Below, piece by piece: positions 21,000 to 33,723 of a stretch of DNA of 64,000 bases. Under the pieces are notes generated by a model. The model had not been told where the DNA came from. It did not search any database and saw only the letters and a list, made by a program, of their open reading frames with translations. How positions within the stretch are numbered: the stretch's first letter is position 1; every line of letters begins with the position of its first letter. The stretch lies in the NCBI GenBank assembly GCA_009667805.1, contig CM019069.1, forward strand, positions 48,070,153 to 48,134,152, given 5' to 3'. The stretch is from Leptobrachium leishanense. Lineage: Eukaryota > Chordata > Amphibia > Anura > Megophryidae. Made by a program: the position numbers and the translations under genes.

Positions 21000-22061
21000 A
21001 GCCCCATTCCCTTTCTCACGCTAAAATGGGGATACTAACGGGGAAAACCTGCACCTAATAGGTTTCCCCGCAGCATCCTCTTAGCGTGAGATTCTGTGGC
21101 AGGCGCTACTTCAGCACCTTGCACCGGAACGAATCGGTACCCTCGATGATACTTGCAGTACCACTTCCTCGCTGCCACGAGTATCACTTCCTGAAATCCA
21201 TAGGACTCCATGGAATGTTGCGCTGCCAGGCCAAGAGCCCTGCTTGATCTCGTTCTCACGAGATCGTGCAGGGCCACTGAGTGATCGTGGAGACAGACTG
21301 GGGACTATTTGTCCCCAGTAGTCTCACTCTGCTCCGGGCGTCAAGAAGCAGAGGAACGGACCGCCATTCTCACCGCTGGATGAGAGGTGAGTATCTGATT
21401 TATTAGGGGGTTTTAGGCTGGGGTGAGATTAGTGGCAGTAAGAGAGGAAGGAACGTCTGTGAGAGTAGACGTTCCTTCCACTTGACGCCCGTCTGGCCAC
21501 CTCCTATGGAGGATCGCTCTTTGCAGTCCCATCAGCTCGCGTCCTAGCGGTTTGACGGGGAGACTTGCTGCATGGACGCTGTCGCGCGTGCAATTCGTGC
21601 GTGCGTGCGTGCGTTCGTGCGTGCGTGCATGTGCGCGCAACAGTATATGGCTGACAGCGTCACAATGCTGCAACGGTCGCCGGAACTCACATCTGTACGG
21701 GCACACACAGTGCGCTTGTCTGACCTCAGCCTTAGGGGGTGTTAAATGATTCTGCAAAAGTGGAATGTGTTAGTACCAGCTTCTAGATGTCGCTAACTTT
21801 TTGTTTAACGTATCGGTGTGGTAATTAGCGTTATGACTTTAATACCTTACTTAGCGAAACACTAATTAATGATTGCGCTCCCCATGTTAAGTTAAGGCGC
21901 AGAGTACAGTAAGCTCGCGCAACCACTGATGAGCTAACAGATTTATGTGCGTTTTAGCGTTAGGAAGGTAATATGTGGGGCATGTGTTAAAGTCACTTAT
22001 CCTGATGTTAACACTTACTCACCCAAACGCTACAGTTAGCGCTCACCAGGGAATAGGACCC
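21000..22061. mobile_element. GGGCYCTATT-family element carrying a Harbinger MITE
   Basis: The left end AGCCCCATTCCC and right end GGGAATAGGACCC are imperfect inverted repeats. The interior (GGATACTAACGGGGAAAAC, AGTCTCACTCTGCTC, GATGAGAGGTGAGTATC) matches 10821-11853. The Harbinger MITE at 21416 interrupts it at GTTTTA. Non-coding. Confidence 0.65.
21416..21731. mobile_element. PIF/Harbinger-type MITE, 316 bp
   Basis: TTA duplications lie at 21413-21415 and 21732-21734. The ends are GGCTGGGGTGAGA and TCTGACCTCAGCC. It contains a short (GTGC)n-like tract at 21597-21633. The uninterrupted relative at 10821-11853 has GTTTTAGGGGGTG at this place, which confirms insertion into a TTA. Confidence 0.85.
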
Positions 22062-23192
22062 ATGGCAGATAGAGAGACTCAGAAATAATGGGTCCATCAA
22101 GACCACAAATATCCTTCTGATCTGGCTTTCAGCGATGTAAAACTACGTTGTTATGGCTTTGATCTGACGCCAGGCTTTCAGGATTCCCACCTTTTTAGTA
22201 GTGAGGTCTGACTAGCATAAAAATGCTTTAATTACAAATTGTGATAGGGGGCTAATAAAAAGCATAACAAGTAGACCCTTATTTTGGCTGAGTCAGTAAT
22301 GGGGAACTGCAAATGCAAAAATACAATGCAAGCCACTTAAGCAGCTTCCTATTACCGGCTCCGTTACGTGTCAAACGCTATGGTACCAGCAGCAACAATG
22401 TGCGTCACACCGGAGAACTATTTCTGTATGTGTCTTTTGCTCTACAGTTAGAGGAAGCAGTGGTTGATGCTCTCCTCTCGTTGCTGGATGAGGGTAAGCT
22501 TTGGATGTCTTAATATCTTTTATTTCCAATGTTAAGTGATTTTTCTGTTGCAAAATCACTTACCACCGGCACCCTTGAGATTTGCCTTAACACAACGGGT
22601 GTGTTTATGCTTGGAATGGTCATTGTAAGTCAACCAAAAACCTCATTTATTGTAGATATTATACATGGGTTGAACATGTATGACATATATTTCTTCTTTG
22701 TACATGTTCCGGGGCTGGCTGATGGAGTTGCGTAGCTCCTTCTGATGGGAATGGAAGCTGAGCACGCAACATTTTTTATTTGTCAGCACCAGCTTTTAGC
22801 AGATATTTTCCCAATGATGGCTGCGGACGGGAATAACTATCGATCTTGGAGTGAGTGCTATTATTTCCGCAGCCATGTCAGTTATGAGCTGTTAACCTAT
22901 TATACCATGACCCATCGGAAGCTGGAGGCTGGAAATTGAGATTCGTAGAGCTATCCAATGGTTGGTGCTGAACGGATTAATGACATCACTTAAAGATCTT
23001 AACAACTCACACCTACAGGTTTGAAATCTGAATTACCGTTGGAGAAAACAGCATTATTTTACTATAAAATACTATTCATCCTCTGCTTCACCTTCACAGT
23101 ATGCTTTAACATAAATATTGCCTGCTTCTCATACACAATATACCTGAACACTTCTATCACTTACCTGCAACACACTTCACCCATACAGAATA
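22062..23192. other. unassigned sequence
   Basis: No recognised element or gene; small frames lack motifs. Confidence 0.5.
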
Positions 23193-23200
23193 CTTTAATA

Positions 23201-23325
23201 CAGGCCTGTCCAACTCTGGCCTCCTAGATCTTTGTGAACCACACCTCCCATGAGTCCCAGGCATTCTATGGCATTCAAAGAATTCTGGGAATTGTAGGCA
23301 TCAACATCTGAGTTTGACAGCCCTG
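23201..23325. mobile_element. hAT MITE, 125 bp
   Basis: It has a perfect 8-bp duplication CTTTAATA (23193-23200, 23326-23333). The ends CAGGCCTGTCCAACTCTGG and GAGTTTGACAGCCCTG are inverted repeats. The interior shares AAGAATTCTGGGAATTGTAG with the element at 17645, so they are sister families. Confidence 0.92.
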
Positions 23326-23333
23326 CTTTAATA

Positions 23334-24079
23334 CTCGATCGAAGACACGAGTCTCCAAACCAGGATAATCACAGAATACCTGGGCACGGCTTGGAACATT
23401 TGAAGGCAGCCGAATGTAATGTGAGTAATTCTATGCTTGTTCATTTGTTCTGTCTTACAGGTTAGAAAATCAATATGTAAAAAGGGTCAGAAGGGCAAAG
23501 TAATCACCGTTTGCATGTAATGATACTGCTATTATTTATTGTAGTCATGGTTTCTTCTTATAATGGTACAAATGCAATAAACACGATACGTGTTAAGCTC
23601 TTACTCCCCCCCCCCCGCTGCCAGTTTTTCTGATTTCCAGTGAATTTTCAAACAATCGATACGCAGGGCTATTCTGGAATGGCCTCCTGCGAGATCTAGA
23701 ATGACCAGCAGCTGTGTTCACCGAGGTCCTATACCTTCTAGGGTTTCCAGTACTGCTGATAGAGCTTGTGATCTGAAGCCTGAACACTTACGCAAATCAG
23801 CGGCCTTCGTGCAGTCAGCATCCCTTGTCTTCCTGTGTTGCATATATTGTACATTAACGTATGAGTTTTGGCTTTCCTGTTTAGATAAAGGATACTTAGA
23901 AAGGAAGAGCTTAGATTTTTTTAGAATGTTCGCTATGAAGTCAAGTTCAGTGTGATGATACATTGTTTCCATTGTTCTAGGGATTCAGTATCGTTTGTAA
24001 TCTCTTCAGAAGTTCAATTTTCTTCTTGACCTGGGGCAAAGAGAGGTATTATCATTGGACATAAAGTACATCCGTAGAC
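23334..24079. other. unassigned sequence
   Basis: No recognised element. A poly-C run of about 10 lies at 23606-23615. Confidence 0.5.
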
Positions 24080-24082
24080 TAT

Positions 24083-24264
24083 CAGGTCTATTCAAAGAAA
24101 GGTGAAAACCAGGAGAATTGGCAGGAGAAGAGAACAATCTAGACCAAATTGCAGATTTGGAAAGTGAGATAAATGGGAGAATTTTTCTGGTTTGGCTATT
24201 TTGACCTAGAATTTTCACTTCTCCAGTCATTCTCCTGAGTTTCACCTTTCTTTGAATAGACCTG
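24083..24264. mobile_element. short CAGGGTTATTC-type MITE, 182 bp
   Basis: TAT lies on both sides (24080-24082, 24265-24267). The ends CAGGTCTATTCAAAGAAAGG and CCTTTCTTTGAATAGACCTG are a perfect 20-bp inverted repeat. Near twin of 10318-10499, and folds as a long hairpin. Confidence 0.9.
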
Positions 24265-24396
24265 TATTTATATGATTTGTGCCACTGGCTTTACTTTATG
24301 AGGACTAGATACCATGCCCTGCTTAGCTTTGATCTAGCCTTTTCCTTTATTCTGCGTGGTGTAGCAGCCATATGAGACAATATATACAAGGGGTTA

Positions 24397-25440
24397 AAAA
24401 ATCCGTTAGCGATTCGGAGCTGGCTCTTTTCAGCAGCACAGGTTTACTGTACTTTGCGCTTGCTATGCTTAACATGGGGAGCGCAAAGAGTTAATTAGCG
24501 TCAGGATTACAAAGTCCTAAAGCTTATTACCGTCCTGCTGCCGTTAACTCAAAAGTTACCCACAGCTAGGAGCGGGTGCTAACTGGTTCCGCTTTTTCCA
24601 AATCCATTATCACCAGCTACAAATCCCCCCAAAAAGCCCATACACACCTTCCGCTCCTCGGCGAGAATGACGGCCTGATCCATCACTTTTGGCCACTGGG
24701 AGCAGAGTGAGATTGGGGAAAAAGTCCCCAGTCTTCTTCTGTGATCAATCTGCCGACCTGCGAGAGGCGACATCCTGCCGGTCATGTGACCCAGCAGTCA
24801 AAGCCTCAATGGACTCCATGGAGGGGATGCTTGGGGCGGTGCATTAGCGCTGCCTCAAGTATCCTGATGTTTAGCGCTGCGTTACGGGGCAGGCTGCTGG
24901 ATTAGCACCTGCCCCGTAATATGGAGCTAAAATGGGGACGCAAAGGAGAAACCTGCAAGCACATGATGCATGTTTTCCTCCTTAGGCTAGAGTCAGACGA
25001 ACGCATTTTTCGCATCGTCTGTAAAAAAGTGCGTCCGAACGCATGGACGTACTTTTTCATGGAATACGCGACAGCGGTCATACATGCGCATTTTCGTGCG
25101 TGATTTCATATGGGTTCCAAACCAGGAAACTTTGGGTGTCTGGACGTTATGGCCGGACATGAGCAGCGTCTGACGTCTCCTAATCACGCACACACGCGGC
25201 TATCCGGACGCAGCGCACTCTGTACGTCAGTACTAGCGGTTCGACGTTCTTGCAAAAATGCGTTTGTTTGCCGCTTGCGTTGCGCGGCCGAACTTTCGTG
25301 CGGCCGTACTTCGTGTGTGAGCCTGCGTTGGACGTCATTTGCTGCTACCACGGTTGTCATAAAGTGCGGGTAAACGCACGTTCGAAATGCGTTCGTCTGA
25401 CACCAGCCTTAGCCTCCCCGTTTTAGCGGTCAGTATGTAA
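24397..25440. mobile_element. GGGCYCTATT-family element, inverted, carrying a Harbinger MITE
   Basis: Read on the minus strand it matches the 10821 copy (GTTAACATGGGGAGCGCAAAG region, CAGAGTGAGATTGGGG, CTAAAATGGGGACGC). Its terminal repeats are poorly kept, so edges are approximate. The Harbinger MITE 24985-25408 splits it near one end. Confidence 0.55.
24985..25408. mobile_element. PIF/Harbinger-type MITE, 424 bp
   Basis: TTA duplications lie at 24982-24984 and 25409-25411. The ends are GGCTAGAGTCAGACGAACGC and GCGTTCGTCTGACACCAGCC. Same family and length as 13791, 42582 and 58872; the interior is highly similar to 42582. Confidence 0.9.
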
Positions 25441-25845
25441 TACTGCCCAAATTTTACAAAAATGTAGTCCTTATAAACGCAGCATAAATGTATCCAGTTA
25501 CATATTTCTACAGATTATGCTTAACACACTTGCAAAATTTTGTAGATATCAATGTTGATTCAGTGAAGGAATTATGTGCATTTGTGCATGCATTGATATT
25601 TACAAATAATAGAGATATACTTGTAGTGTTTGCTCTTAAACAAGGTTCCTGAAATCTTAAACATGAACACACATAAAAACAAACATTGTACCGTATGCTT
25701 AAACGTTCTTAAGCATAGAATTATAACATGTCACCTCTCACTTGATCCAGAGCCTTATACACAGGCTCTGTTTTATCAGTGTTGTTAGCTTGCACGGCGA
25801 CACAATGCTGATAAAACAGAGCCGTGTATATGGCGCTAACTTTAT
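25441..25845. other. unassigned sequence ending in a hairpin
   Basis: Nothing is recognised except an imperfect stem-loop at 25757-25829, with arms AGGCTCTGTTTTATCAG and CTGATAAAACAGAGCC separated by a loop of about 20 nt. Confidence 0.6.
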
Positions 25846-27910
25846 CAGGGTTATTCAAAGAGAATCGAAAAGTCACCGCACATTCGGTGACTTTTGGATT
25901 TCTTCAATTCGGTTCGATTTGGCGATCCCGTTTCGGCGACCCTGCGGTGTATTCAGCAAGCACCACAGGGCCCCCGAATTGCAGGGAAAGGTCACCGCAA
26001 AACCTGGCGAATGCACGCCGAAAACCCGCAAAAACATCTGGATTAACCCCGCCGAACATGCTGGAGAAACCCGAGCAGCCGCCGATCACATGCAGCGCAG
26101 CCGCCGGAAAAAGCCGACACCGCAGACGAATGGAGTGAAAAAAAAAACCGTACGCTTGAATGATTGAAAAGTGAAACGCTGTTTGCAAAGAAACTACTGA
26201 GCGAAAATGTCTGAAACTTACATATGAGGTCCAGGGAATGATAATAAAAAGGGCTGTTACAGAAAAAATAAGTAAACTTAACCACTTCGCTGCTGATGAC
26301 GCGCTCAGCACGTCCTCAGCAGTCCCGCTGGTGTGCTGAGGACGCGCTGAGCGCGTCCTCCCATTGGGGTCAGCGTTCGGCCGGGTTCCGGCCGATCGCT
26401 GGCCCCTCCGGTGCGGGCTGACATCCTGGATGTCAGCCCGGCATCCGGACCAGCAGCCGCCAGAATTAGGTGTCATCGCGGGGGCGCGATGACACCTAAT
26501 TCAGGCGCCCCCCCCGCATGTGCGGAGGAGGCGCCTGAAAGGGAGGGGGGGGAGGTCCTTCGGACCTCTCTCCCTCCCGATCGGCAGCTCTGCGGGGGTT
26601 AACCCAGGCATCATTTGGAAGGGCACAGCCTGCCCTTCCAAATGATGCCTGGCATTAACCCCTGGGGAGCTGGATCGCGAATCGGCGCTGAAAAGCGCCG
26701 GTTCGCGATCCTTTCCCGGAGCTGGCCGACATCTTGGATGTCGGCCAAGCCTCCGGGAACTCCCCCAGAGTCCTAGAGTTAACCCCTAACTGCCACCAAC
26801 TGTGGAGATAGGGAGTTCCAATGAACTCCCTATCTCCCGATCCGTGGCAGCTAGGGGTTAAATTTTGGTATGGTAACGATACCAAACATGAAAGTGAAAA
26901 ATTTTGTAAAAAATAAAATAAAATGAAAAATAAAAATAAAAAAAAATTAAAAAAAAAATTAAAAAAAAAAAAATAAACACTTTTTTTTTATTTTTTTTGG
27001 TTTGTTAATGCAGCAATATTGTTCCCATTTCAATTATAATGTGAACAATGATGCTGCACTAACGATTTTTGTATGCGGTGCGTTTGTTAAAAATAGTGTC
27101 ATTTTCCCCAAAAAACAATGTAACGAGACCCCAATTATTTTAACAAGCGCACCCCATACAAAATATAACCGCAATTGCTCGCATGTTAAAATGTGGAAAA
27201 AAACACTTTACACATTGTAAATTATTGAAAATACATATTTTATTGCATTTTTTGTTATAATATACAGACATGACATAACGTATACATATAATAATGACAT
27301 ATTATGAATCTACCGAGTCTGACGGAAAGAATGATATATAATATGTCTGGGTCATATACTAAAATAAGCCTTCAAAACACGTTTAAACATGATGCGCAAA
27401 ACAGGTAAAAATGACCTCAGCATAGGGGCGGGAAAAGCCTCAGCAGCGAAAGGGTTAAAGCATTTATTTTTTTAAAAAAAATCAGACTTTTAAAAAAAAA
27501 AAAATTAAGAAAAATGCTTAGAGTATCCTAAAAAATCTATAAATAAAGAGACTCTTTACTGCAGAATTTTATAATGAACGGTTTATTAGATAATTAATTA
27601 AAACGGGAATATTTTTAACATTGAAGCCTATGGGATTCTCCAAAATAAACTTGCCGAATTAAACCACTGAATGGCAGGGCATTAGGGGAACCTTTCACTG
27701 GTGGTTTGTGTTCTCTGAATAGCCGAAGCAGTGCTTTTTTATGGGGATTTCACTGCCCTCAAACAGGCACCGTATGTTCAGGCAATTCGCCAGGATTTGA
27801 CGAATTGCCTGCTCTCTGGATAGCCGAATGGCCAGGAAAGGTAACCGAACGCTGATTTTCAGCGTTCGGTTACCTTTCTCAAGCAATTCGGATCTCTTTG
27901 GATAACCCTG
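25846..27910. mobile_element. CAGGGTTATTC-family element carrying a piggyBac-type element
   Basis: The left end CAGGGTTATTCAAAGAGAAT and right end ATCTCTTTGGATAACCCTG have flanks TAT (25843-25845) and TAA (27911-27913, one change). The left arm has the palindrome GTCACCGCACATTCGGTGAC and the right arm GGTAACCGAACGCTG/CAGCGTTCGGTTACC. The piggyBac-type element 26282-27454 sits at a TTAA in its middle. Confidence 0.8.
26282..27454. mobile_element. hairpin-rich piggyBac-type element, 1173 bp
   Basis: TTAA lies at 26278-26281 and 27455-27458. The ends are CCACTTCGCTGC and GCAGCGAAAGGG. Visible hairpins, in order: 26301-26360, 26415-26439, 26465-26500, 26502-26538, 26549-26566, 26606-26650, 26673-26710, 26723-26745, 26780-26860. 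An AT-rich half follows. No coding capacity. Confidence 0.8.
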
Positions 27911-27913
27911 TAA

Positions 27914-28660
27914 ATCAATATTGATATCTGCCACTATTTGCATTTGTGGGAAGTATAATCTGTATAATTTGTTACCTGTTTTAGTGTAATTTTTGGGGGC
28001 TTTTTGTGCACACCCTCTCCCCCATCACCGCAGCATAGCACAAACAGCAATGTTTATACCACTGTAAAATAGGGAATTATTTCTGGTGCTTGACAGTCAC
28101 ACTAATCGTTACTATGGACTGCATGCCTGGCAAGAGGTATGCTGGAGAATGCAATGACCTATCCGCACACTGATTGTATCTGAGATCCCGGAAACAGAAC
28201 ATAGGACTTCAGCATCTTCAATTTATTTCCCATTTTCTTTGTGGGTTTTTTTGAGAAAGGATTTTACCAGGAAGGATACCTTGAGATTTCTCTCGTTTTC
28301 AAGTATGTCCTGGGTGGCGAGTATGTACCGTTACGTGTCTTGCACTACTTCTTTTCCTATAGTCAAGTGTGTCTTTGCTCTGGATGAGTTGGGTTGAAAG
28401 TGCCTTCGCCTACATGGTTTTAGTGAATATTAATAAATTATTTTATTTTTTATTTAGAATGAATTAATATTTTTTTAAATTAAGAATTAATAAGTTAATT
28501 ATTTTATTCACACATGTCCTTCACTCCCTATTTGTGCCCATAGTGCGCATTTTGAGATCCTAAGGACCTTGCTTTCTCTATTGTTGGATACCCCCATTTT
28601 CCAAGCTTTATTAGCAAGGGTCAAGTCGTAAAAAAAAATAACAATGGGAACTCGCCAAAA
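27914..28660. other. mostly unassigned; small LINE tail fragment
   Basis: 28262-28314 carries the Rex1-like 3' UTR motif (TTTTACCAGGAAGGATACCT, TTTCTCTCGTTTTCAAGTA). The rest is not recognised. Confidence 0.55.
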
Positions 28661-28753
28661 TTTTTGGATCCAGCCAGTGGCGTAGCGTGGGTTGTCAGCG
28701 CCCGGGGCCAGCCCTAGAATTGTGCGCCCCCCCCCAACCTGTGGACACGTTAT

Positions 28754-29312
28754 CGAGATATTGCCCCAGCTCACACATGGATTTGCCCCAGCCAGCTCAC
28801 ACATGAATATTGCCCCAGCTCACACATGAATATTGCCCCAGCTCACACATGGATTTGCCCCAGCTCACACATGGATTTGCCCCAGCTCATGGATTTGCCC
28901 CAGCTCACACATGGATTTGCCCCAGCTCATGGATTTGCCCCAGCTCATGGATTTGCCCCAGCACACACATTTGCCCCAGCACACGGATTTGCCCCAGCAC
29001 CTCATGGATTTGCCCCAGCACATGGATTTGCCCCAGCTCATGGATTTGCCCCAGCTCACACATGGATTTGCCCCAGCTCACGGATTTGCCCCAGCTCACG
29101 GATTTGCCCCAGCTCACGGATTTGCCCCAGCACACACATTTGCCCCAGCACGCGGATTTGCCCCAGCACCTCATGGATATGCCCCAGCACATGGATATGC
29201 CCCAGCACATGGATTTGCCCCAGCTCATGGATTTGCCCCAGCTCATGGATTTGCCCCAGCTCATGGATATGCCCCAGCTCATGGATATGCCCCAGCTCTC
29301 ATCTGGATATTG
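28754..29312. repeat. minisatellite in the hAT element
   Basis: About 27 units of 18-24 bp built on ATGGATTTGCCCCAGCTC with optional ACAC inserts and GGATAT variants. Three plus-strand frames stay open across it because units vary mostly in steps that avoid stop codons, giving HGFAPA-like, DLPQLM-like and WICPSS-like repeats. I regard these as by-products of the array. Confidence 0.9.
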
Positions 29313-29330
29313 CCCCAGTTCCCGGACAGC

Positions 29331-29555
29331 GGGAGTGCCTGCCCGCCCCGGTCCTGAACAGCGTGCGAGTCCGTCCTGTTGAAGGGGAGGCGGCTGCGTG
29401 CGTGCACAGGTCACGCGGTCCGGCCAGTCAGGTGGTACAGAGACTCAGTACCACCTGATTAGACGGACCACGTGACCTGCGCCTGCACGCAGCCGCCTCC
29501 CCTTCAACAGGACGGACTCACTGTTTAGGACCGGGCAGGCACTCCCGCTGCCCGG
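29331..29555. repeat. long inverted repeat, about 108-bp arms
   Basis: The arms 29331-29438 and 29448-29555 pair with a few mismatches around a 9-nt loop (AGAGACTCA). Landmarks are GGTGGTAC/GTACCACC at the centre, TCCTGTTGAAGGGGAGGCGG against CCGCCTCCCCTTCAACAGGA, and GCGGGAGTGCCTGCCCG against CGGGCAGGCACTCCCGC at the outer edge. Confidence 0.9.
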
Positions 29556-29723
29556 CATCTGGGTCCCCTCAACCCGCGGGCCCTTGGGCGGCGCCCGAGG
29601 GCCCGGCGGGTCAGTCGGGCCACAAGTTTTAGGGGCGCATAATTTCAAAAGAAATTATGCGCCCCTAACAAAACTGCGCCCGGGGCCACGGCCCCCCCTA
29701 CGCTACGCCACTGGATCCAGCTA

Positions 29724-31340
<1,617 letters not shown>

Positions 31341-31342
31341 TA

Positions 31343-31750
31343 ACTTAACCCACCGCTCAACACTCAAATGTGAAATTAATTATATACATATACTGAAATG
31401 AATACTATACATAAACTGCATTTTATTGGATTATTATGATAAAATTATCATATTTTTATCACTTAGCAAAGAAACATATATTAATGAAGCTAAATAAAAG
31501 CATCAGGCAGTATGGGCTGAAAGGGAACTCCCTTCCCTCTGCAAACATAGTGGAGGAATTGCGTTCCTGCTCGGCTTGACCCCTGATTATTAGCCTTACG
31601 TACTTATTTCAGTCAATTCACCTCGTTAGAGGGTTTTCTCCATTAAAATGCATGCTTACAATTAATCATACAGAATAGGGAGAACGCACAGGATTTCCTC
31701 TATTACAACTTTACAAAGATATTTTGAAACCATTGTTCTTTTATTAAATA
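31343..31750. other. unassigned sequence
   Basis: AT-rich DNA, nothing recognised. Confidence 0.5.
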
Positions 31751-31751
31751 C

Positions 31752-32893
31752 TAGCTTTTGCCCGCGGCTTCGCTTGTGTGGATTTTAGGATTTGTTAAAA
31801 TTGTTTTTTAAAAGAAACTTGAGGTTTTTTTGGTAGAACCCCCCTCCCCTCCACTTGGGATTTTTGGAAAATTGTAAAACACATGTCTTTTTATTTTTCA
31901 AGAAGAATGTAAGTGCAAAATTTCACACCTGTAACATCTTTGTTTTTTGAAATATAGGTATACTGATAAAAGTATTCACATCCCTTTCCCCCACCCCCCT
32001 TAACTGGATTTTCGGAAAATGGTAAAACATGTTTTTTGTTTTTTTTTTGCACGAAGATTGTAAATATCGAATTTCACACCTGTAAAATCATTGGTTTTTG
32101 AAATATAGGTATAGTGATAAAAGTATTCACCCCCCTTTTTTGCCCCCCTCCCACTGAATTTTTGGAAAATGGTAAAACACCTGTTTTTATTTTTCAAGAA
32201 GATTGTAAATACCAAATTTCACGTCTGTAACATCTTTGGTTTTTGAAATATAGGTATAATGATAAAAATATTCAGACCCCTTTCCCCTGACCCCCCAATT
32301 GGATTTGTGGAAAATGGCAAAAAACATGTTTGGTTTTTTCATGAAGATTGTAAATACCAAATTTCACACCCGTAACATCTTCGGTTTTTGAAATATAGGT
32401 ATACTGATAAAAGTATTCAACCCCCCATTTTGCCCCCCCAAGGAATTTTCAGAGCATGATAAAATACGTGTGGTTTTATTTTTCAAGACGAATCTAAATA
32501 CCAATTTTCAGGTCTGTAACATCTTCTGTTTTGGAGATACAGGTATCCTGTTTAAAATATTTAAAATATTCAACCCCCTTTTTTCGCCCCCACTTGGATT
32601 TTTGAAAAACGGTAAAATACGTGTTTTTTTATTTTTCAAGACGAATCTAAATACCGATTTTTCACATCTGTAGCACCTTCTGTTTTTGAGCTATAGGTAT
32701 CCTGTTTAAAATATTCAACCCCCTTTTTCACCCCCTTATGGGTGGATTTTCCAAAAATCCTTCCTTAGTGGGTGCCCAGATCATAAAAACAGTGCACCTT
32801 CAAAATTTCACGTTCCTAGGTTAAACGGTTTCAGCTGGGCGTTGATGAGTCAGTCAGTCAGGACTTTCGCGTTTATATATATATATATAGATT
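31752..32893. repeat. dispersed repeat with about six 146-bp tandem units
   Basis: It begins ACTAGCTTTTGCCCGCGGCT and ends GAGTCAGTCAGTCAGGACTT followed by (TA)n. In between, the landmark GAAATATAGGTAT or its variants recurs at about 31950, 32098, 32244, 32388, 32534 and 32686. Each unit contains CCCCC-rich, GGAAAATGGTAAAA and AAATTTCACACCTGTAA blocks. I recognise the terminal motifs as a common dispersed repeat type but cannot name its class. Confidence 0.7.
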
Positions 32894-33720
32894 AAGTCCT
32901 GTGTGCCCCCCCCCCCCATAATAAGACTTCTATTATCTTTAGCCGCCTTGCTCCCAGGTAATGCACTTTATAAATGTCAATGTGTGCCGTTTCCTTTTTC
33001 ATTTTTTTTTAATCCCCATCATGACATGCCTGAGTATTTCCTGAATAGAGGCCGCGGCTTTCTTATGCGCACAGTATGGGAAGTCTTACACAATAGACAC
33101 ATAGGTAATTGATGTGAAGAACAAAGCGTTGCGCTGGAGAGCTGGGGTTATGAGGTCAGCTAACAGGCGCGCAATATGCTTTTTGGAATAATGGTAACTC
33201 TGCTATGATCCAAATATCACGATTGATACAGAGATCTAGTTGGCTCACCCGACTCTGAGTTACTGTAACTCTTGCGGCCAGTGGGCTTGTCTATGTCTTT
33301 AATATCAAAGGACAGTATATAGAAACCATAACAATTTTTTTTCAATGTTCCGAACAATATGGACCAACAACATGGTATGCGGCTACGATTTTCATTTGCA
33401 AACTCGGCTACTAAAAAACCCTGCAATCATGGGTGACATCGTATTTACGGATTTTTCATTAGGGAACGGTAAGTCAAATTATAGGCCAAAAAAGTCAAAT
33501 TGAAGGAACACTAGAGTTTGATTATAAATTAAAAATTCAGCTATTTTGTCCTATAATTATTTGCAATACCTATCCAATTCTCCGCTAAACCACCACTTCT
33601 GCAAAATGTCTTGACCTGAATTTCCATAGGAATGATTGTTCCCTGTGGATAATTGCTACCACTCATGGGTGTCAATAGGTAGGCCTAGAAGATACACGTG
33701 CCCCTGCTGGACTTATGAGT
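32894..33720. other. unassigned sequence
   Basis: It starts with a poly-C run (about 32907-32918). No recognised element or gene. Confidence 0.5.
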
Positions 33721-33723
33721 AAT

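Larger units (their letters stand above)
28675..29713. mobile_element. non-autonomous hAT element, 1039 bp
   Basis: It has a perfect 8-bp duplication GATCCAGC (28667-28674, 29714-29721). The ends are CAGTGGCGTAGCGTGGG and a complementary right end finishing CTACGCTACGCCACTG. It is the same family as 3405-4376 but inverted: the left end here (TTGTCAGCGCCCGGGGC, AATTGTGCGCCCCCC, CCAACCTGTGGACACG) matches the right end there. The interior holds a minisatellite (28754-29312), a long inverted repeat (29331-29555) and a 36-nt palindrome (29631-29666). No transposase. Confidence 0.92.

Noticed and set aside
28810..29458. Plus-strand frames of 174-210 codons with HGFAPA, DLPQLM and WICPSS repeats
   Set aside because: Three overlapping frames are open through the same minisatellite inside a hAT element; coding in all three is not plausible.
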